DNA of 64,000 bases from Novosphingobium mangrovisedimenti (GTDB lineage: Bacteria > Pseudomonadota > Alphaproteobacteria > Sphingomonadales > Sphingomonadaceae). Position 1 is the stretch's first letter; each line of letters begins with the position of its first letter. This document shows, piece by piece, positions 17,777-26,242 of this stretch. A program made the translations under genes and the position numbers. The notes beneath the pieces were generated by a model. The model was given only the letters and a program-made list of their open reading frames with translations. It made no database searches and was not told the DNA's origin. Location: the NCBI RefSeq assembly GCF_025153475.1, contig NZ_JANZXA010000008.1, positions 124,001-188,000 of the forward strand, written 5' to 3'.

Positions 17777-18493
17777 TCAGACGCCCTTGCAAGCCGGCTT
17801 GCCCGGCTTTTCGGCTTTTCGCGCGAGTTGCTCGTTGGCCTCGACCAGAGCGGCGACCTGCTCGCGCAGAACGGCCACCTGCTCTTCCAGCTCATCCACG
17901 CGCTGGCTGCCCACCGGCTCGCACGGCTCCTTGCAGGGCGTGCCGTAGGGCATGAATTCCTTGGCGTAGGTCTCGGCCTTGACCAGCGTGGAGCGGGCCT
18001 TGACGCCGATCATCGTCGCGCCCTCGGGCACGTCCTCTGTCACTACGGCGCTGGCGCCGATGCGCGCGCGCTTGCCCACAGTAACCGGGCCGATGATCTG
18101 CGCCCCCGAGCCGACGATCACGTTGTCCTCCAGCGTCGGGTGGCGCTTGCCGCCCACGCCGTTGGTGGGGTTCGAGCCGCCCAGCGTCACGCACTGGTAG
18201 ATCGTGACGTTGTCGCCGATATGCGCGGTCTCGCCGATCACGGTGAAGCCATGGTCGATGAAGAAGTTCTTGCCGATGGTGGCACCGGGATGGATGTCGA
18301 TCGCGGTCAGGAACCGCGAGAGATGGTTCACCGCACGGGCCAGGAAGAACAGGCGCGCATTGAACAGGCGATGCGCGATCCTGTGCCAGAACAGTGCCCA
18401 GACACCCGGATAGAGCAGCACTTCCCAACGCGAGCGGGGCGCGGGATCGCGTGCCACGACGGAGTCCAGATAGCGGATCAGGTTACCCAGCAT
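17777..18493 (-). CDS. cysE: Serine O-acetyltransferase
   Basis: A 238-residue serine acetyltransferase (EpsC/CysE type) that makes O-acetylserine for cysteine synthesis. The N-terminal helical part has PGVWALFWHRIAHRL; the left-handed beta helix has IDIHPGATIG, FIDHGFTVIGETA and IYQCVTLGG, with GKRHPTLEDNVIVGSGA. After the usual end of the domain there is a 25-residue predicted coiled coil (DELEEQVAVLREQVAALVEA) and a basic tail, which is unusual for a plain EpsC and may support oligomerisation. It is followed immediately by the DUF2794 gene. Confidence 0.95.
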   Translation of the reverse strand: MLGNLIRYLDSVVARDPAPRSRWEVLLYPGVWALFWHRIAHRLFNARLFFLARAVNHLSRFLTAIDIHPGATIGKNFFIDHGFTVIGETAHIGDNVTIYQCVTLGGSNPTNGVGGKRHPTLEDNVIVGSGAQIIGPVTVGKRARIGASAVVTEDVPEGATMIGVKARSTLVKAETYAKEFMPYGTPCKEPCEPVGSQRVDELEEQVAVLREQVAALVEANEQLARKAEKPGKPACKGV

Positions 18494-18547
18494 TTCCCGT
18501 AATTCCCATCAATCCGGCCGCGATGCAACTTTTTGCGCCTGCCGCCG

Positions 18548-19171
18548 TCAATCCTCTTTCGTGGTGCCGCCCTTAGTCTCAATCAGTGCATCACGCCAGA
18601 TCGCCATTGTCGGCGCTTGTTTCCGCTCCAGACTGAGCCGGTCGATCGCGGCGACCAGCTTCTCCACGCCCACATGGCTACGCTCGCACCGTCCTACAAG
18701 ATATTGCGTTGCGGAATGGTCAAGAACGATCCCGCGCATTTCGGCGTGAACTTCCATCAGCGCGATCAGCATGGCGTCGTCGGGCTCGCCGATTTCCAGA
18801 TCCAGCGCCGCGCCGAGACGGGAGGCGAGATCGGGCAGACGGACCTGCCAGTCCCCATCTCCGGTGCCGCGAGGCCGATTGGTGACGATCAGCAGCGGGC
18901 GCCCGCTTTCCTGCGCTCTGTTCCACCGGTGGAACAGAGCGTCCTCGTCCATTGTCTCGGCGTTGTCCACCGCGTCACCCTGGCCCGTTTCGACGAACCA
19001 GCGCGCCAGCAGCGACTTGCCGGAACGCGGCGAACCGGCAAGGATAGCGGTATGGAAGGGCCATTTCCCTGGCTCCCCCAGCGCCTCGATCACGGCCGCA
19101 TTGGAATTGCCCACGACGATGCGCGGCGGACTGTCGCTCGCGGAGGACAGCGGAAGGGCGATCTGCCTCAT
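18548..19171 (-). CDS. hdaA: HdaA-type regulator of DnaA (Hda homologue)
   Basis: A 207-residue DnaA-related protein of the Hda/HdaA family, which with the DNA polymerase sliding clamp promotes ATP hydrolysis on DnaA and limits initiation. It begins MRQIALPL, matching the clamp-binding pentapeptide/hexapeptide motif at the Hda N-terminus. A Walker A-like GSPRSGKS follows; Walker B is degenerate. A C-terminal helical lid region (LVGRCERSHVGVEKLVAAID) resembles the DnaA sensor II region. It lies 12 bases downstream of the DUF2066 gene and divergently from purM. Confidence 0.92.
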   Translation of the reverse strand: MRQIALPLSSASDSPPRIVVGNSNAAVIEALGEPGKWPFHTAILAGSPRSGKSLLARWFVETGQGDAVDNAETMDEDALFHRWNRAQESGRPLLIVTNRPRGTGDGDWQVRLPDLASRLGAALDLEIGEPDDAMLIALMEVHAEMRGIVLDHSATQYLVGRCERSHVGVEKLVAAIDRLSLERKQAPTMAIWRDALIETKGGTTKED

Positions 19172-19183
19172 CGCTGCGGAAAC

Positions 19184-20479
19184 CTAGCGGCTGATTCTCA
19201 GTGCGCCGCCGCCGCCACCGCTCGAGACATTCCAGCCCTGCGCGCGAAGAGCACCGGCAAGGCGGTCCGCGCCGCCCGCAACGGTAACGCGCATGACCGA
19301 AGTCCCGCCGATCGCGAGGCTGACCGTGGCCGCGCCCTGAACGCCCGGCACGCCGCGCACGGCTGCCAGCGCCGCATCGACGGCGGCGGCATCGGGCGTG
19401 GCGAACTGGACCGAAACGGTCTCGGCCGGAGCGGTAGCGGCACTTTGCGCGCCTTCCTGCGGCACGGCCTGAGGGACAGTGCCGACCGGCGTCTCTTCTT
19501 CCTGCGGCATCAGCGCGGCCCGCAGCTGATCGAAGGCGCGATCGAGCGCGACCCGGCCGCTCCTGAGCGTGGGATCGGGCTTGAGCACTCCGCTCGACAA
19601 TGCATCGCGGTAGAGCCCGTCCACCCGCACGACGGCCTGATCGAGCATGCCCTGAAGGTCCTGCTCGCTGTTCGCCATCATGGTGAAACTGCCGAGAAAC
19701 GTGTTGTCGAGGCCGTAGCGCGCCGTGAAGGTGCCCTTGATCGGGCCGCCCGGCCACTGCCGTTCGAGCCGTGCGACCGGCATGACCACATCGGCGGCAT
19801 CGAACTGGCCCAGCAGCGTGCTCCACCACAGGCGGCTGCGACGGCTGGTCTGCCCCGCCGTGAGCACCAGCGATTCGCCGCCGCTGCCCGCGGGACGCAC
19901 ATAGTCGACCGGGCTCGATGCGGCCTGGAACTCGGCCCAGGCCTGCTGCCAGGGCCCGCGCACCTCGAACACCTGACGCACGCCACCCGAATAGAGCACC
20001 GGAATCACCAGCATCGGCGCCGAACGCGCCACGGCGCCACCCGGCCCGCCGACGAACTGCCCGGCCTTGGTCTTGTCGAAGATCACCCCCAGCCGGGCGA
20101 CATAGCGCTGCGGACCGACCTGCTCGTGCTCGATCACTACCGAGGAAACCATCGCATCGATCGATGCGAGCGGCATGTCGGGCCCGCCCAGTTTCTTCCA
20201 GGCCTTCTTCTCGGCCTCTTTCCACCCTTCGAGTCGGGCTTCGGCGCCGTTCTTGGCCGTAACGTCGACGTCGATGCCGTTGACCTGGATGTCCTCGGAA
20301 TTGGCGAGCGGGGCAATGCCCCGGTCCCCCTCGATCTGCGCTGCGAGTCGCACGCCACCGATTCCCGCCGCGGCCAGCGCCACGGCACCGGCGACCAGCG
20401 CAGCAGTGCGCCTGCCCTGCCCCAGGCGGGCTCCATTGCGACCGAGCCGCAGGATTTTGGGGGAGATCGTCATCGCCAT
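19184..20479 (-). CDS. DUF2066 protein with N-terminal membrane anchor
   Basis: A 431-residue protein with a hydrophobic N-terminal segment (TAALVAGAVALAAAGIGGV), so exported or membrane-anchored. The body matches DUF2066 (VTAKNGAEARLEGWKEAEKKA, RYVARLGVIFDK, VLYSGGVRQVFE). The C-terminal 90 residues form a separate low-complexity plus small beta module ending SSGGGGGALRISR. The function is unknown. The ATG at 20479 is chosen because it places the anchor at the N-terminus; the open frame continues upstream. It is cotranscribed with hdaA, an arrangement seen in other sphingomonads from memory. Confidence 0.82.
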   Translation of the reverse strand: MAMTISPKILRLGRNGARLGQGRRTAALVAGAVALAAAGIGGVRLAAQIEGDRGIAPLANSEDIQVNGIDVDVTAKNGAEARLEGWKEAEKKAWKKLGGPDMPLASIDAMVSSVVIEHEQVGPQRYVARLGVIFDKTKAGQFVGGPGGAVARSAPMLVIPVLYSGGVRQVFEVRGPWQQAWAEFQAASSPVDYVRPAGSGGESLVLTAGQTSRRSRLWWSTLLGQFDAADVVMPVARLERQWPGGPIKGTFTARYGLDNTFLGSFTMMANSEQDLQGMLDQAVVRVDGLYRDALSSGVLKPDPTLRSGRVALDRAFDQLRAALMPQEEETPVGTVPQAVPQEGAQSAATAPAETVSVQFATPDAAAVDAALAAVRGVPGVQGAATVSLAIGGTSVMRVTVAGGADRLAGALRAQGWNVSSGGGGGALRISR

Positions 20480-20548
20480 TGTCGAAACCGGGGGCCTTTT
20501 GCCCAAACGGCGATGGAAATCCAAGAAGTAAAGCGCTAGGCGGCGCGA

Positions 20549-21652
20549 ATGTCCGATGATAACTCCTCGAAGAGCTACTCCTACGAGCAGGCCGGCGTCT
20601 CGATCGCGGCCGGAAATGCGCTGGTCAAGGCCATCGCCCCACTGGCGAAAGCCACGGCCCGTCCTGGCGCCGATGCGGAACTGGGCGGCTTCGGCGGATT
20701 CTTCGACCCACGCGCGGCCGGCTACAAGGACCCGCTGCTGGTCGCCGCCAACGACGGCGTCGGCACCAAGGTCAAGCTTGCCATAGACCACGACCGGCAC
20801 GATCATATCGGCATCGACCTTGTCGCGATGTGCGTGAACGACCTGATCGTGCAGGGTGCCGAGCCGCTGTTCTTCCTCGACTACTTCGCGACCGGCAAGC
20901 TCGAGAACGGCGTCGCCGAACGCGTGGTCGCCGGTATCGCCGAAGGCTGCCGCATGTCTGGATGCGCCCTGATCGGCGGAGAGACGGCGGAGATGCCGGG
21001 AATGTATGCCGCGGGCGACTACGACCTAGCCGGCTTCTGCGTCGGCGCGGTGGAACGTGGCGAACAGCTTACCGGGGATCGCGTCTCGGCCGGCGACGTC
21101 CTGCTCGGCCTTGCGTCTTCAGGCGTACACTCGAACGGCTATTCGCTGGTGCGCCGCCTGGCCGAGGACAAGGGCTGGAAGCTGGACCGCCCTGCCCTGT
21201 TCGATCAGGAAACGCTGCTGATCGATGCGCTGATCGCGCCTACCCGCATCTATGTGAAGAGCCTGCTGCCCTTCATCCGCGCGGGCCGCATCCATGCGCT
21301 GGCCCACATCACCGGCGGCGGCCTGCTGGAGAACGTACCGCGCGTGCTGCCGCATGGCCTGCATGCCCGGATCGACGCCGGTGCCTGGGTGCAGCCCCGG
21401 CTGATGGCGTTCCTGCAGGCGCAGGGTAATATCGAACCGGCCGAAATGGCACGCACCTTCAACTGCGGCATCGGCATGGTCCTGGCCGTCAACCCGCAGG
21501 ATGCCGCCGCGCTGAAGGCCGAACTGGAAGCCGCCGGCGAGGAAGTCTTCGTGATCGGGGCGATCGAGCCGGGCGACAAGGGCTGCACGGTCCAGGGCAG
21601 CGTCGATGACTGGACCGCGCGCGAAGCCTGGGAGGCCGTCCACCTTGCCTGA
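20549..21652 (+). CDS. purM: Phosphoribosylformylglycinamidine cyclo-ligase (AIR synthetase)
   Basis: A 367-residue enzyme of purine synthesis that closes the imidazole ring to give AIR using ATP. Family signatures visible are [62 protein letters not shown] and [13 protein letters not shown]. Length is a little above the usual 345 because of small insertions. It overlaps purN by eight bases, giving a coupled purMN operon, and is divergent from the DUF2066-hdaA operon with about 70 bases between. Confidence 0.98.
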   Translation: MSDDNSSKSYSYEQAGVSIAAGNALVKAIAPLAKATARPGADAELGGFGGFFDPRAAGYKDPLLVAANDGVGTKVKLAIDHDRHDHIGIDLVAMCVNDLIVQGAEPLFFLDYFATGKLENGVAERVVAGIAEGCRMSGCALIGGETAEMPGMYAAGDYDLAGFCVGAVERGEQLTGDRVSAGDVLLGLASSGVHSNGYSLVRRLAEDKGWKLDRPALFDQETLLIDALIAPTRIYVKSLLPFIRAGRIHALAHITGGGLLENVPRVLPHGLHARIDAGAWVQPRLMAFLQAQGNIEPAEMARTFNCGIGMVLAVNPQDAAALKAELEAAGEEVFVIGAIEPGDKGCTVQGSVDDWTAREAWEAVHLA

Positions 21653-22610
21653 ACAGGCACCCGAACGGCAGAAGGTCGCGGTCCTGATCTCGGGCAGCGG
21701 CACCAACATGGCGGCACTGCTCTATGCCAGCCGCGCCGACGACTGCCCCTACGAGATCGTACTGGTTGCCGCCAACGATCCCGAGGCGAAGGGGCTCCGC
21801 CTTGCCGAAGCCGAAGGCGTGGCGACCTTCGCCCTTTCGCACAAGGGCATGAAGCGGCCCGAGCACGACGCGGCGATGGACGCGGCAATCCGCGAGAGCG
21901 GGGCGCAATGGGTCGCCCTCGCCGGCTACATGCGCATCCTTACCGATGAATTCGTGGGCAAGTGGGAAGGCCGCATGGTCAACATCCACCCTTCGCTGCT
22001 GCCCAAGTACACCGGCCTGCACACCCACGAGCGCGCAATCGCGGCGGGCGACAGCCATGGCGGCGTGACCGTCCACCTCGTCACCCCCGAGCTCGACGAC
22101 GGACCGATCCTGGGACAGATCCCGGTGGCGATCCTGCCCGACGACACGCCCGACAGCCTCGCCGCGCGCGTGCTCATCGCCGAACACCAGCTCTATTCGC
22201 GCTGTCTGGCCAGACTGGTCACCCGCGGCCGCAACCCCGACTGGCTGCTCGAACACGTCCGCGCAAGTGCGCTGGCCCTGCCCGAAACCGACGAAGTCGT
22301 CAGCCACGGCATGGCCTGCTTCGGCATCGTCAAGGGCAAGAAGTTCGCCTATTTCAGCGCCGATCACCACGGTGACGGCCGGATTGCCCTGCTCGTCAAG
22401 ATCAGCGGCGTGGACGAACAGGCAATACTGATCGAGCAGGACGCCGAGCGCTACTTCCGCCCCGCCTATTTCGGGGACGCCTGGATCGGCATGCGGCTGG
22501 ACATTGGCGACAACGACTGGGGTGCGATCGGCGACTGGCTCAGCCGATCATGGCGGACCGTGGCACCGAAGAAGCTGACCGGCCTGCTGGACGCGGCCGA
22601 CGAGTTCTGA
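21645..22610 (+). CDS. purN: Phosphoribosylglycinamide formyltransferase fused to a MmcQ/YjbR-like domain
   Basis: A 321-residue protein. Residues 10-200 are a PurN domain using 10-formyl-[15 protein letters not shown], then NIHPSLLP with Asn113 and His115, and DDGPILGQ with the catalytic Asp around 152. Residues from about 213 form an extra domain ([52 protein letters not shown]) that resembles the MmcQ/YjbR (DUF419) fold. Ordinary PurN is about 200-220 residues, so this is a fusion. TTG at 21645 is chosen because GGGAGG lies eight bases upstream and it overlaps purM. Confidence 0.92.
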   Translation: MPEQAPERQKVAVLISGSGTNMAALLYASRADDCPYEIVLVAANDPEAKGLRLAEAEGVATFALSHKGMKRPEHDAAMDAAIRESGAQWVALAGYMRILTDEFVGKWEGRMVNIHPSLLPKYTGLHTHERAIAAGDSHGGVTVHLVTPELDDGPILGQIPVAILPDDTPDSLAARVLIAEHQLYSRCLARLVTRGRNPDWLLEHVRASALALPETDEVVSHGMACFGIVKGKKFAYFSADHHGDGRIALLVKISGVDEQAILIEQDAERYFRPAYFGDAWIGMRLDIGDNDWGAIGDWLSRSWRTVAPKKLTGLLDAADEF

Positions 22611-22636
22611 CCGGCGAACGGCCGCACACCGGGAAG

Positions 22637-22659
22637 CTCCGGGCGCGACGCACCCGGAG
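22637..22659. terminator. Stem-loop between convergent purN and DUF465 genes
   Basis: CTCCGGG (22637-22643) and CCCGGAG (22653-22659) form an exact 7-bp stem with a 9-base loop, 27 bases after purN and 28 before the end of the DUF465 gene. There is no U-tract, so termination in either direction is only plausible. Confidence 0.35.
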
Positions 22660-22687
22660 GACATTCATCCGGCTCAGCCAAGCTGAT

Positions 22688-22942
22688 TCAGGCGGGCGCG
22701 CGCCGCGCTTCGCGGATCAGGGTGCCGATCTGGTCGAGCAGCGAAAGCCGCTCCTTCTTGAGCTCTTCGGCGCGCTCGTCGGAAGCGGCATCGCATTCCG
22801 CCTCGATCCGGAAGATCGCGTGATTCACTTCGTCGTAGCGGTCGGCAAGCACGGCGAAATGCCCTTTCGTGGCCTTGAGGCGGTGCAGCACCTCGACATC
22901 GTCGGGAAACTCGGCCGCCAGATCGTGAGGCTTGTGGGACAT
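22688..22942 (-). CDS. DUF465 (YdcH-like) small protein
   Basis: An 84-residue protein of the YdcH/DUF465 family, an all-helical hairpin. The first helix has PDDVEVLHRLKATKGHFAVL and the second DERAEELKKERLSLLDQIG; both are rich in charged residues as in coiled coils. Function is unknown. The ATG at 22940-22942 (MSHKPHDL) has AAGGAG about eight bases upstream, so a longer upstream frame is not used. Confidence 0.85.
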   Translation of the reverse strand: MSHKPHDLAAEFPDDVEVLHRLKATKGHFAVLADRYDEVNHAIFRIEAECDAASDERAEELKKERLSLLDQIGTLIREARRAPA

Positions 22943-23029
22943 TTCGGCTCCTTCTCTCTGATAACGGGGCAAGCCTAGCCGCCGCGCGTGACAGCAACCT
23001 TGCGCAAGATCAACGCGGCGACCGCGCCC

Positions 23030-23275
23030 TCAAATTTCCGATTCGTCGACCAGCGGGCGGCTTTCACGCGTGCCCCGATAGAGTTTTTCGGGTTCCTGCG
23101 GATCGCCCGCGATCATAACGTAGTCCGCGTGCACCTCGACCAGCCTGCCGACGAAAGGAAACCCCTCCAGGCTGCCGGTGACACGGAAGCTTACGGTATC
23201 GCCGACCTTGAAGGTCTTTTCGTCGAAGTTGAATTCGAAGGGACAGGCTTCGCCTGCTTCACCCATGCCTTCCAT
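23030..23275 (-). CDS. Small conserved hypothetical protein, beta-rich
   Basis: An 81-residue acidic protein. After a short N-terminus it reads as a small beta barrel (VGDTVSFRVTGSLEGFPFVG, LVEVHADYVMIAG). One cysteine lies in EACPFEF. I do not recognise a named domain; an SH3- or PilZ-like barrel is possible from the strand pattern. AAGGAG precedes the ATG by seven bases, so it is probably expressed. It is on the same strand as the DUF465 gene. Confidence 0.7.
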   Translation of the reverse strand: MEGMGEAGEACPFEFNFDEKTFKVGDTVSFRVTGSLEGFPFVGRLVEVHADYVMIAGDPQEPEKLYRGTRESRPLVDESEI

Positions 23276-23410
23276 CGCGGTTCTCCTTTGCCGGCAGAGT
23301 ACCGCAATGATCTATTCAGGATCAAACGCTAATCCCCGCGGCACCTGCACGATCGGCACCGCACGTGCGATCAAGCATCTCCGAGCCGGACGACCTCCCG
23401 GCCGAACCGT

Positions 23411-23545
23411 TCAGCGGGTCATGATGGACGTGGCCGAAACCGACCCAAGCGAAGCCCCTGCTTCGCTGCTGTGAGCGGCCTGCGAAACCAGGATCGCCCC
23501 GATGAAAGAAATGGTGACCGCGACAAAAGCCGTCATGCGATTCAT
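23411..23545 (-). CDS. Possible small secreted or membrane peptide (44 aa)
   Basis: A 44-residue reading frame beginning MNRMTAFVAVTISF with a hydrophobic stretch (FVAVTISFIGAILVS) ending at AHSSEAG, like a signal peptide or single membrane helix. AAGGGC lies a few bases before the ATG. It is on the same strand as its neighbours. Evidence is only the hydrophobic profile and ribosome site; it may be spurious. Confidence 0.35.
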   Translation of the reverse strand: MNRMTAFVAVTISFIGAILVSQAAHSSEAGASLGSVSATSIMTR

Positions 23546-23656
23546 GCTCAAGCCCTTTTCTTCGACAACGAAAAAACGCGAACCCGCAGACCACATGCCC
23601 ATGACCCTGCCCCCGGTTAGCTAATCGTCAGCTACCAGATGAGAACGAGTCTCACC

Positions 23657-23688
23657 AAAAGAAAAGGCCGCCGAAAACGGCGGCCTTG
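23657..23688 (-). terminator. Rho-independent terminator of ndk
   Basis: On the minus strand GGCCGCC (23685-23679), loop GTTTTC, then GGCGGCC (23672-23666) is followed by TTTTCTTTT (23665-23657). This is a canonical intrinsic terminator about 32 bases after the ndk stop codon. Confidence 0.9.
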
Positions 23689-23716
23689 ACCATTCTTACC
23701 AAGAATTAACAGTCGG

Positions 23717-24139
23717 TTAGCCGACGATCTCTTCCGGCTTGAAGAAGTAGGCGATCTCGATCGCGGCGTTTTCGTCCGAGTCCGAGCCGTGGACCGAGTT
23801 GGCTTCGATCGATTCCGCATAGGTCTTGCGGATCGTGCCTTCGGCGGCATCGGCCGGGTTGGTGGCGCCCATCACGTCGCGGTTGCGCTTCACGGCGTCT
23901 TCGCCTTCGAGCACCTGGACGACGACCGGACCCGAGATCATGAACGAGACGAGATCGCTGAAGAACGGGCGTTCCTTGTGGACCGCGTAGAAGCCCTCGG
24001 CCTGTTCCTTGGTCATCTGGATGCGCTTGGAAGCCACGACGCGCAGGCCGGCCTCTTCCAGCATCTTGGTCACGCCGCCGGTCAGGTTGCGGCGCGTGGC
24101 GTCAGGCTTGATGATCGAAAAGGTGCGGGTAACCGCCAT
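23717..24139 (-). CDS. ndk: Nucleoside diphosphate kinase
   Basis: A 140-residue NDP kinase that transfers phosphate between nucleoside di- and triphosphates. The N-terminus [15 protein letters not shown] and the catalytic segment NSVHGSDS with phosphohistidine His117 are intact. Length is standard. AAGGAA lies before the ATG and an intrinsic terminator lies just after the gene. It is downstream of holC on the same strand. Confidence 0.98.
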   Translation of the reverse strand: MAVTRTFSIIKPDATRRNLTGGVTKMLEEAGLRVVASKRIQMTKEQAEGFYAVHKERPFFSDLVSFMISGPVVVQVLEGEDAVKRNRDVMGATNPADAAEGTIRKTYAESIEANSVHGSDSDENAAIEIAYFFKPEEIVG

Positions 24140-24222
24140 GGTTCATTCCTTGCGAAGTAGGGGTGTTATCGAGTTGTCGCGCGCGCCCCTAGCCGGGATT
24201 GCCCCCTGCCGCAAGAACCGCT

Positions 24223-24660
24223 TCACCCCGCCTGAACCCAGCGCCCGCCTTCCTGTTTCCAGTAGAAGTGCTCGACGCCCTGGCGCCCGCGCAGCATGCG
24301 CCAGGTGTCGCGGGCATGCTGCACGGTCGCGCCGTCGAAGAGGAAGAACGTGCGCTCGAAGGGCGTCTCGCCTTCGCGCCACTGGCCATCGGCAATGGCG
24401 AGGAACTTCGCGCCGTTGAGCGGCGAAACCGTGTCCGACAGCAGGATGGGCTGGCGCTCCTCGTCGCCTTCACCCGCCATGCCGTTGGCCAGGAAGGCTT
24501 CGGACGACAGCGACCACAGCGCCTGGCAGATGCGTTGACGCTGCTGCGGATCGGCGGCGACCACGAGCAACCGCTCGCCCACGTTCATCACGTTGCGCGC
24601 GATGAGCGGCAGCGCGGCCTCGGCGGGATCGCGGCTGAGCTGGTAGAAGTCCACGCGCAT
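24223..24660 (-). CDS. holC: DNA polymerase III chi subunit
   Basis: A 145-residue HolC. The chi subunit links the clamp loader to single-stranded DNA-binding protein. Family features are the N-terminal MRVDFYQLSRDP, LPLIARNVMNVGERLLVVA, and the acidic/aromatic GDEERQPILLSD segment. It is 23 bases downstream of pepA, a pairing (pepA-holC) conserved in many proteobacteria, which supports the call. Confidence 0.93.
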   Translation of the reverse strand: MRVDFYQLSRDPAEAALPLIARNVMNVGERLLVVAADPQQRQRICQALWSLSSEAFLANGMAGEGDEERQPILLSDTVSPLNGAKFLAIADGQWREGETPFERTFFLFDGATVQHARDTWRMLRGRQGVEHFYWKQEGGRWVQAG

Positions 24661-24683
24661 CAGCCGCGTCCCCGCATCCGTCC

Positions 24684-26147
24684 TCAGGCCTCGGCCGTAT
24701 CGCGCACGAAGCGGTCGAGCACGCGCACGCCGAAGCCGGTCGCGCCCTTGTCCCAGGTCGCCCCGGCCTTGTCGGCCCAGACAGTACCGGCGATGTCGAG
24801 GTGCGCCCAGGGCGTATCGTTCTCGATGAAACGCTTCAGGAACTGCGCCGCGGTGATCGAGCCGCCGAAGCGGGTGCCAACGTTCTTCATGTCGGCGATC
24901 GCGCTGTCGAGCTGCTTGTCGTAGGCCGGGCCCATCGGGAAGCGCCAGAGGCGGTCGCCGGTGGCCTCGCCCGCCGCGGTAAGTTCGGCCGCGAGAGCAT
25001 CGTTGTTGGAAAACAGGCCGGCATATTCGTGCGCCAGCGCGGCGATGATCGCGCCGGTCAGCGTCGCAAGATCGACGATCTTTACGGGGCTGTATTCACG
25101 CTGCACCCAGGTGAGCGCGTCGCACAGCACCAGGCGGCCTTCGGCATCGGTATTGATGACCTCGATGGTCTGGCCCGAGAGCGAGGTCACCACGTCGCCC
25201 GGACGCTGGGCATTGCCGTCGGGCATGTTCTCCACGAGGCCGCACACGCCGACAACGTTCGCCTTCGCCTTGCGCAGCGCAAGCGCGAGCATGGTCCCGG
25301 CCACCGCGCCGGCGCCGCCCATGTCCCACTTCATGTCTTCCATGCCTGCCGGCGGCTTGAGGCTGATGCCGCCGGTATCGAAAGTCACGCCCTTGCCGAC
25401 GAAGGCGACGGGCTTGTCGCCTGCGGCGCCGCCCATCCATTCCATCACCAGCAGCCGGGCCGGACGCACCGAACCCTGCGCAACGCCGAGCAGCGAGCCC
25501 ATGCCGAGCGCAGCCATTTCCTTGTCGTCGAGCACGCGAAGCTTGAGGCCCGCGGCTTCCATCGGCGCCTTGCAGCGCTCCACAAAGGTTTCCGGATAGA
25601 TCGTGTTGGCCGGCTCGGTCACCAGCTCGCGCGTGAGCGCGACGCCGGACGCCACTGCCTGCTCGACTTCCCACAGCGCCTCGACGCCCTCGGGCGCGCC
25701 GACCACCGAAATCACGGCAAGGGTCGGCTTCTTGTCGTCGGCCAGCTTGGTGCGATAGACATCGTGGCGCCACGAACGCAGCACCGCGCCGGTCAGCGCG
25801 CCGACGGCCTCATCGGCCGAAAGGCCCGCCCCCGTGAGGTCCAGCGCCAGAGCGGTTTCACCCGACGTCAGGTACTTCGCGACAATCGATGCGCCCGCCT
25901 TCTCGATCGCGCCCTTGCGGTCCTTCGCATCGCCCGCGCCGATGCCCGCGAGCACAACCCGCACGACCTGCCCGCCACGCTCGACGAAGCCTTCGAAAAT
26001 CTGCCCCGCCTTGCCCGAAAAACGCGCCATCCGAGCGGCCTCGGCCAGGACCGGTTCGAGGTCGGCGGGCACGGCATCCTTGTTGACGATACGGGCGACG
26101 AGACGCGCGCTTGTGGCAGCCGACGCGTCAAGGAACTGGATCTGCAT
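24684..26147 (-). CDS. pepA: Leucyl aminopeptidase (M17)
   Basis: A 487-residue cytosolic M17 aminopeptidase with two catalytic metals. The C-terminal catalytic half has VGKGVTFDTGGISLKPP, KWDMGGAGAVAGTM, and the family signature NTDAEGRL with the catalytic Arg. The N-terminal macro-like domain is also present. AGGAGA lies just before the ATG. It heads the pepA-holC-ndk run and is divergent from lptD. Confidence 0.97.
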   Translation of the reverse strand: MQIQFLDASAATSARLVARIVNKDAVPADLEPVLAEAARMARFSGKAGQIFEGFVERGGQVVRVVLAGIGAGDAKDRKGAIEKAGASIVAKYLTSGETALALDLTGAGLSADEAVGALTGAVLRSWRHDVYRTKLADDKKPTLAVISVVGAPEGVEALWEVEQAVASGVALTRELVTEPANTIYPETFVERCKAPMEAAGLKLRVLDDKEMAALGMGSLLGVAQGSVRPARLLVMEWMGGAAGDKPVAFVGKGVTFDTGGISLKPPAGMEDMKWDMGGAGAVAGTMLALALRKAKANVVGVCGLVENMPDGNAQRPGDVVTSLSGQTIEVINTDAEGRLVLCDALTWVQREYSPVKIVDLATLTGAIIAALAHEYAGLFSNNDALAAELTAAGEATGDRLWRFPMGPAYDKQLDSAIADMKNVGTRFGGSITAAQFLKRFIENDTPWAHLDIAGTVWADKAGATWDKGATGFGVRVLDRFVRDTAEA

Positions 26148-26242
26148 GGATTCTCCTGGAACTTTCCGGCATCGCGCCCAACTTGTGCGCTTCGCCGTAT
26201 GACTGGATTGCAGTTAGGCACAGGCGGTGCGATAGGCAAGCC

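Noticed and set aside
26148..26242. GGAACTT between pepA and lptD as a sigma-E-type promoter for lptD
   Set aside because: The -35-like sequence lacks a fitting -10 at the right spacing, and it overlaps the pepA ribosome-site region.
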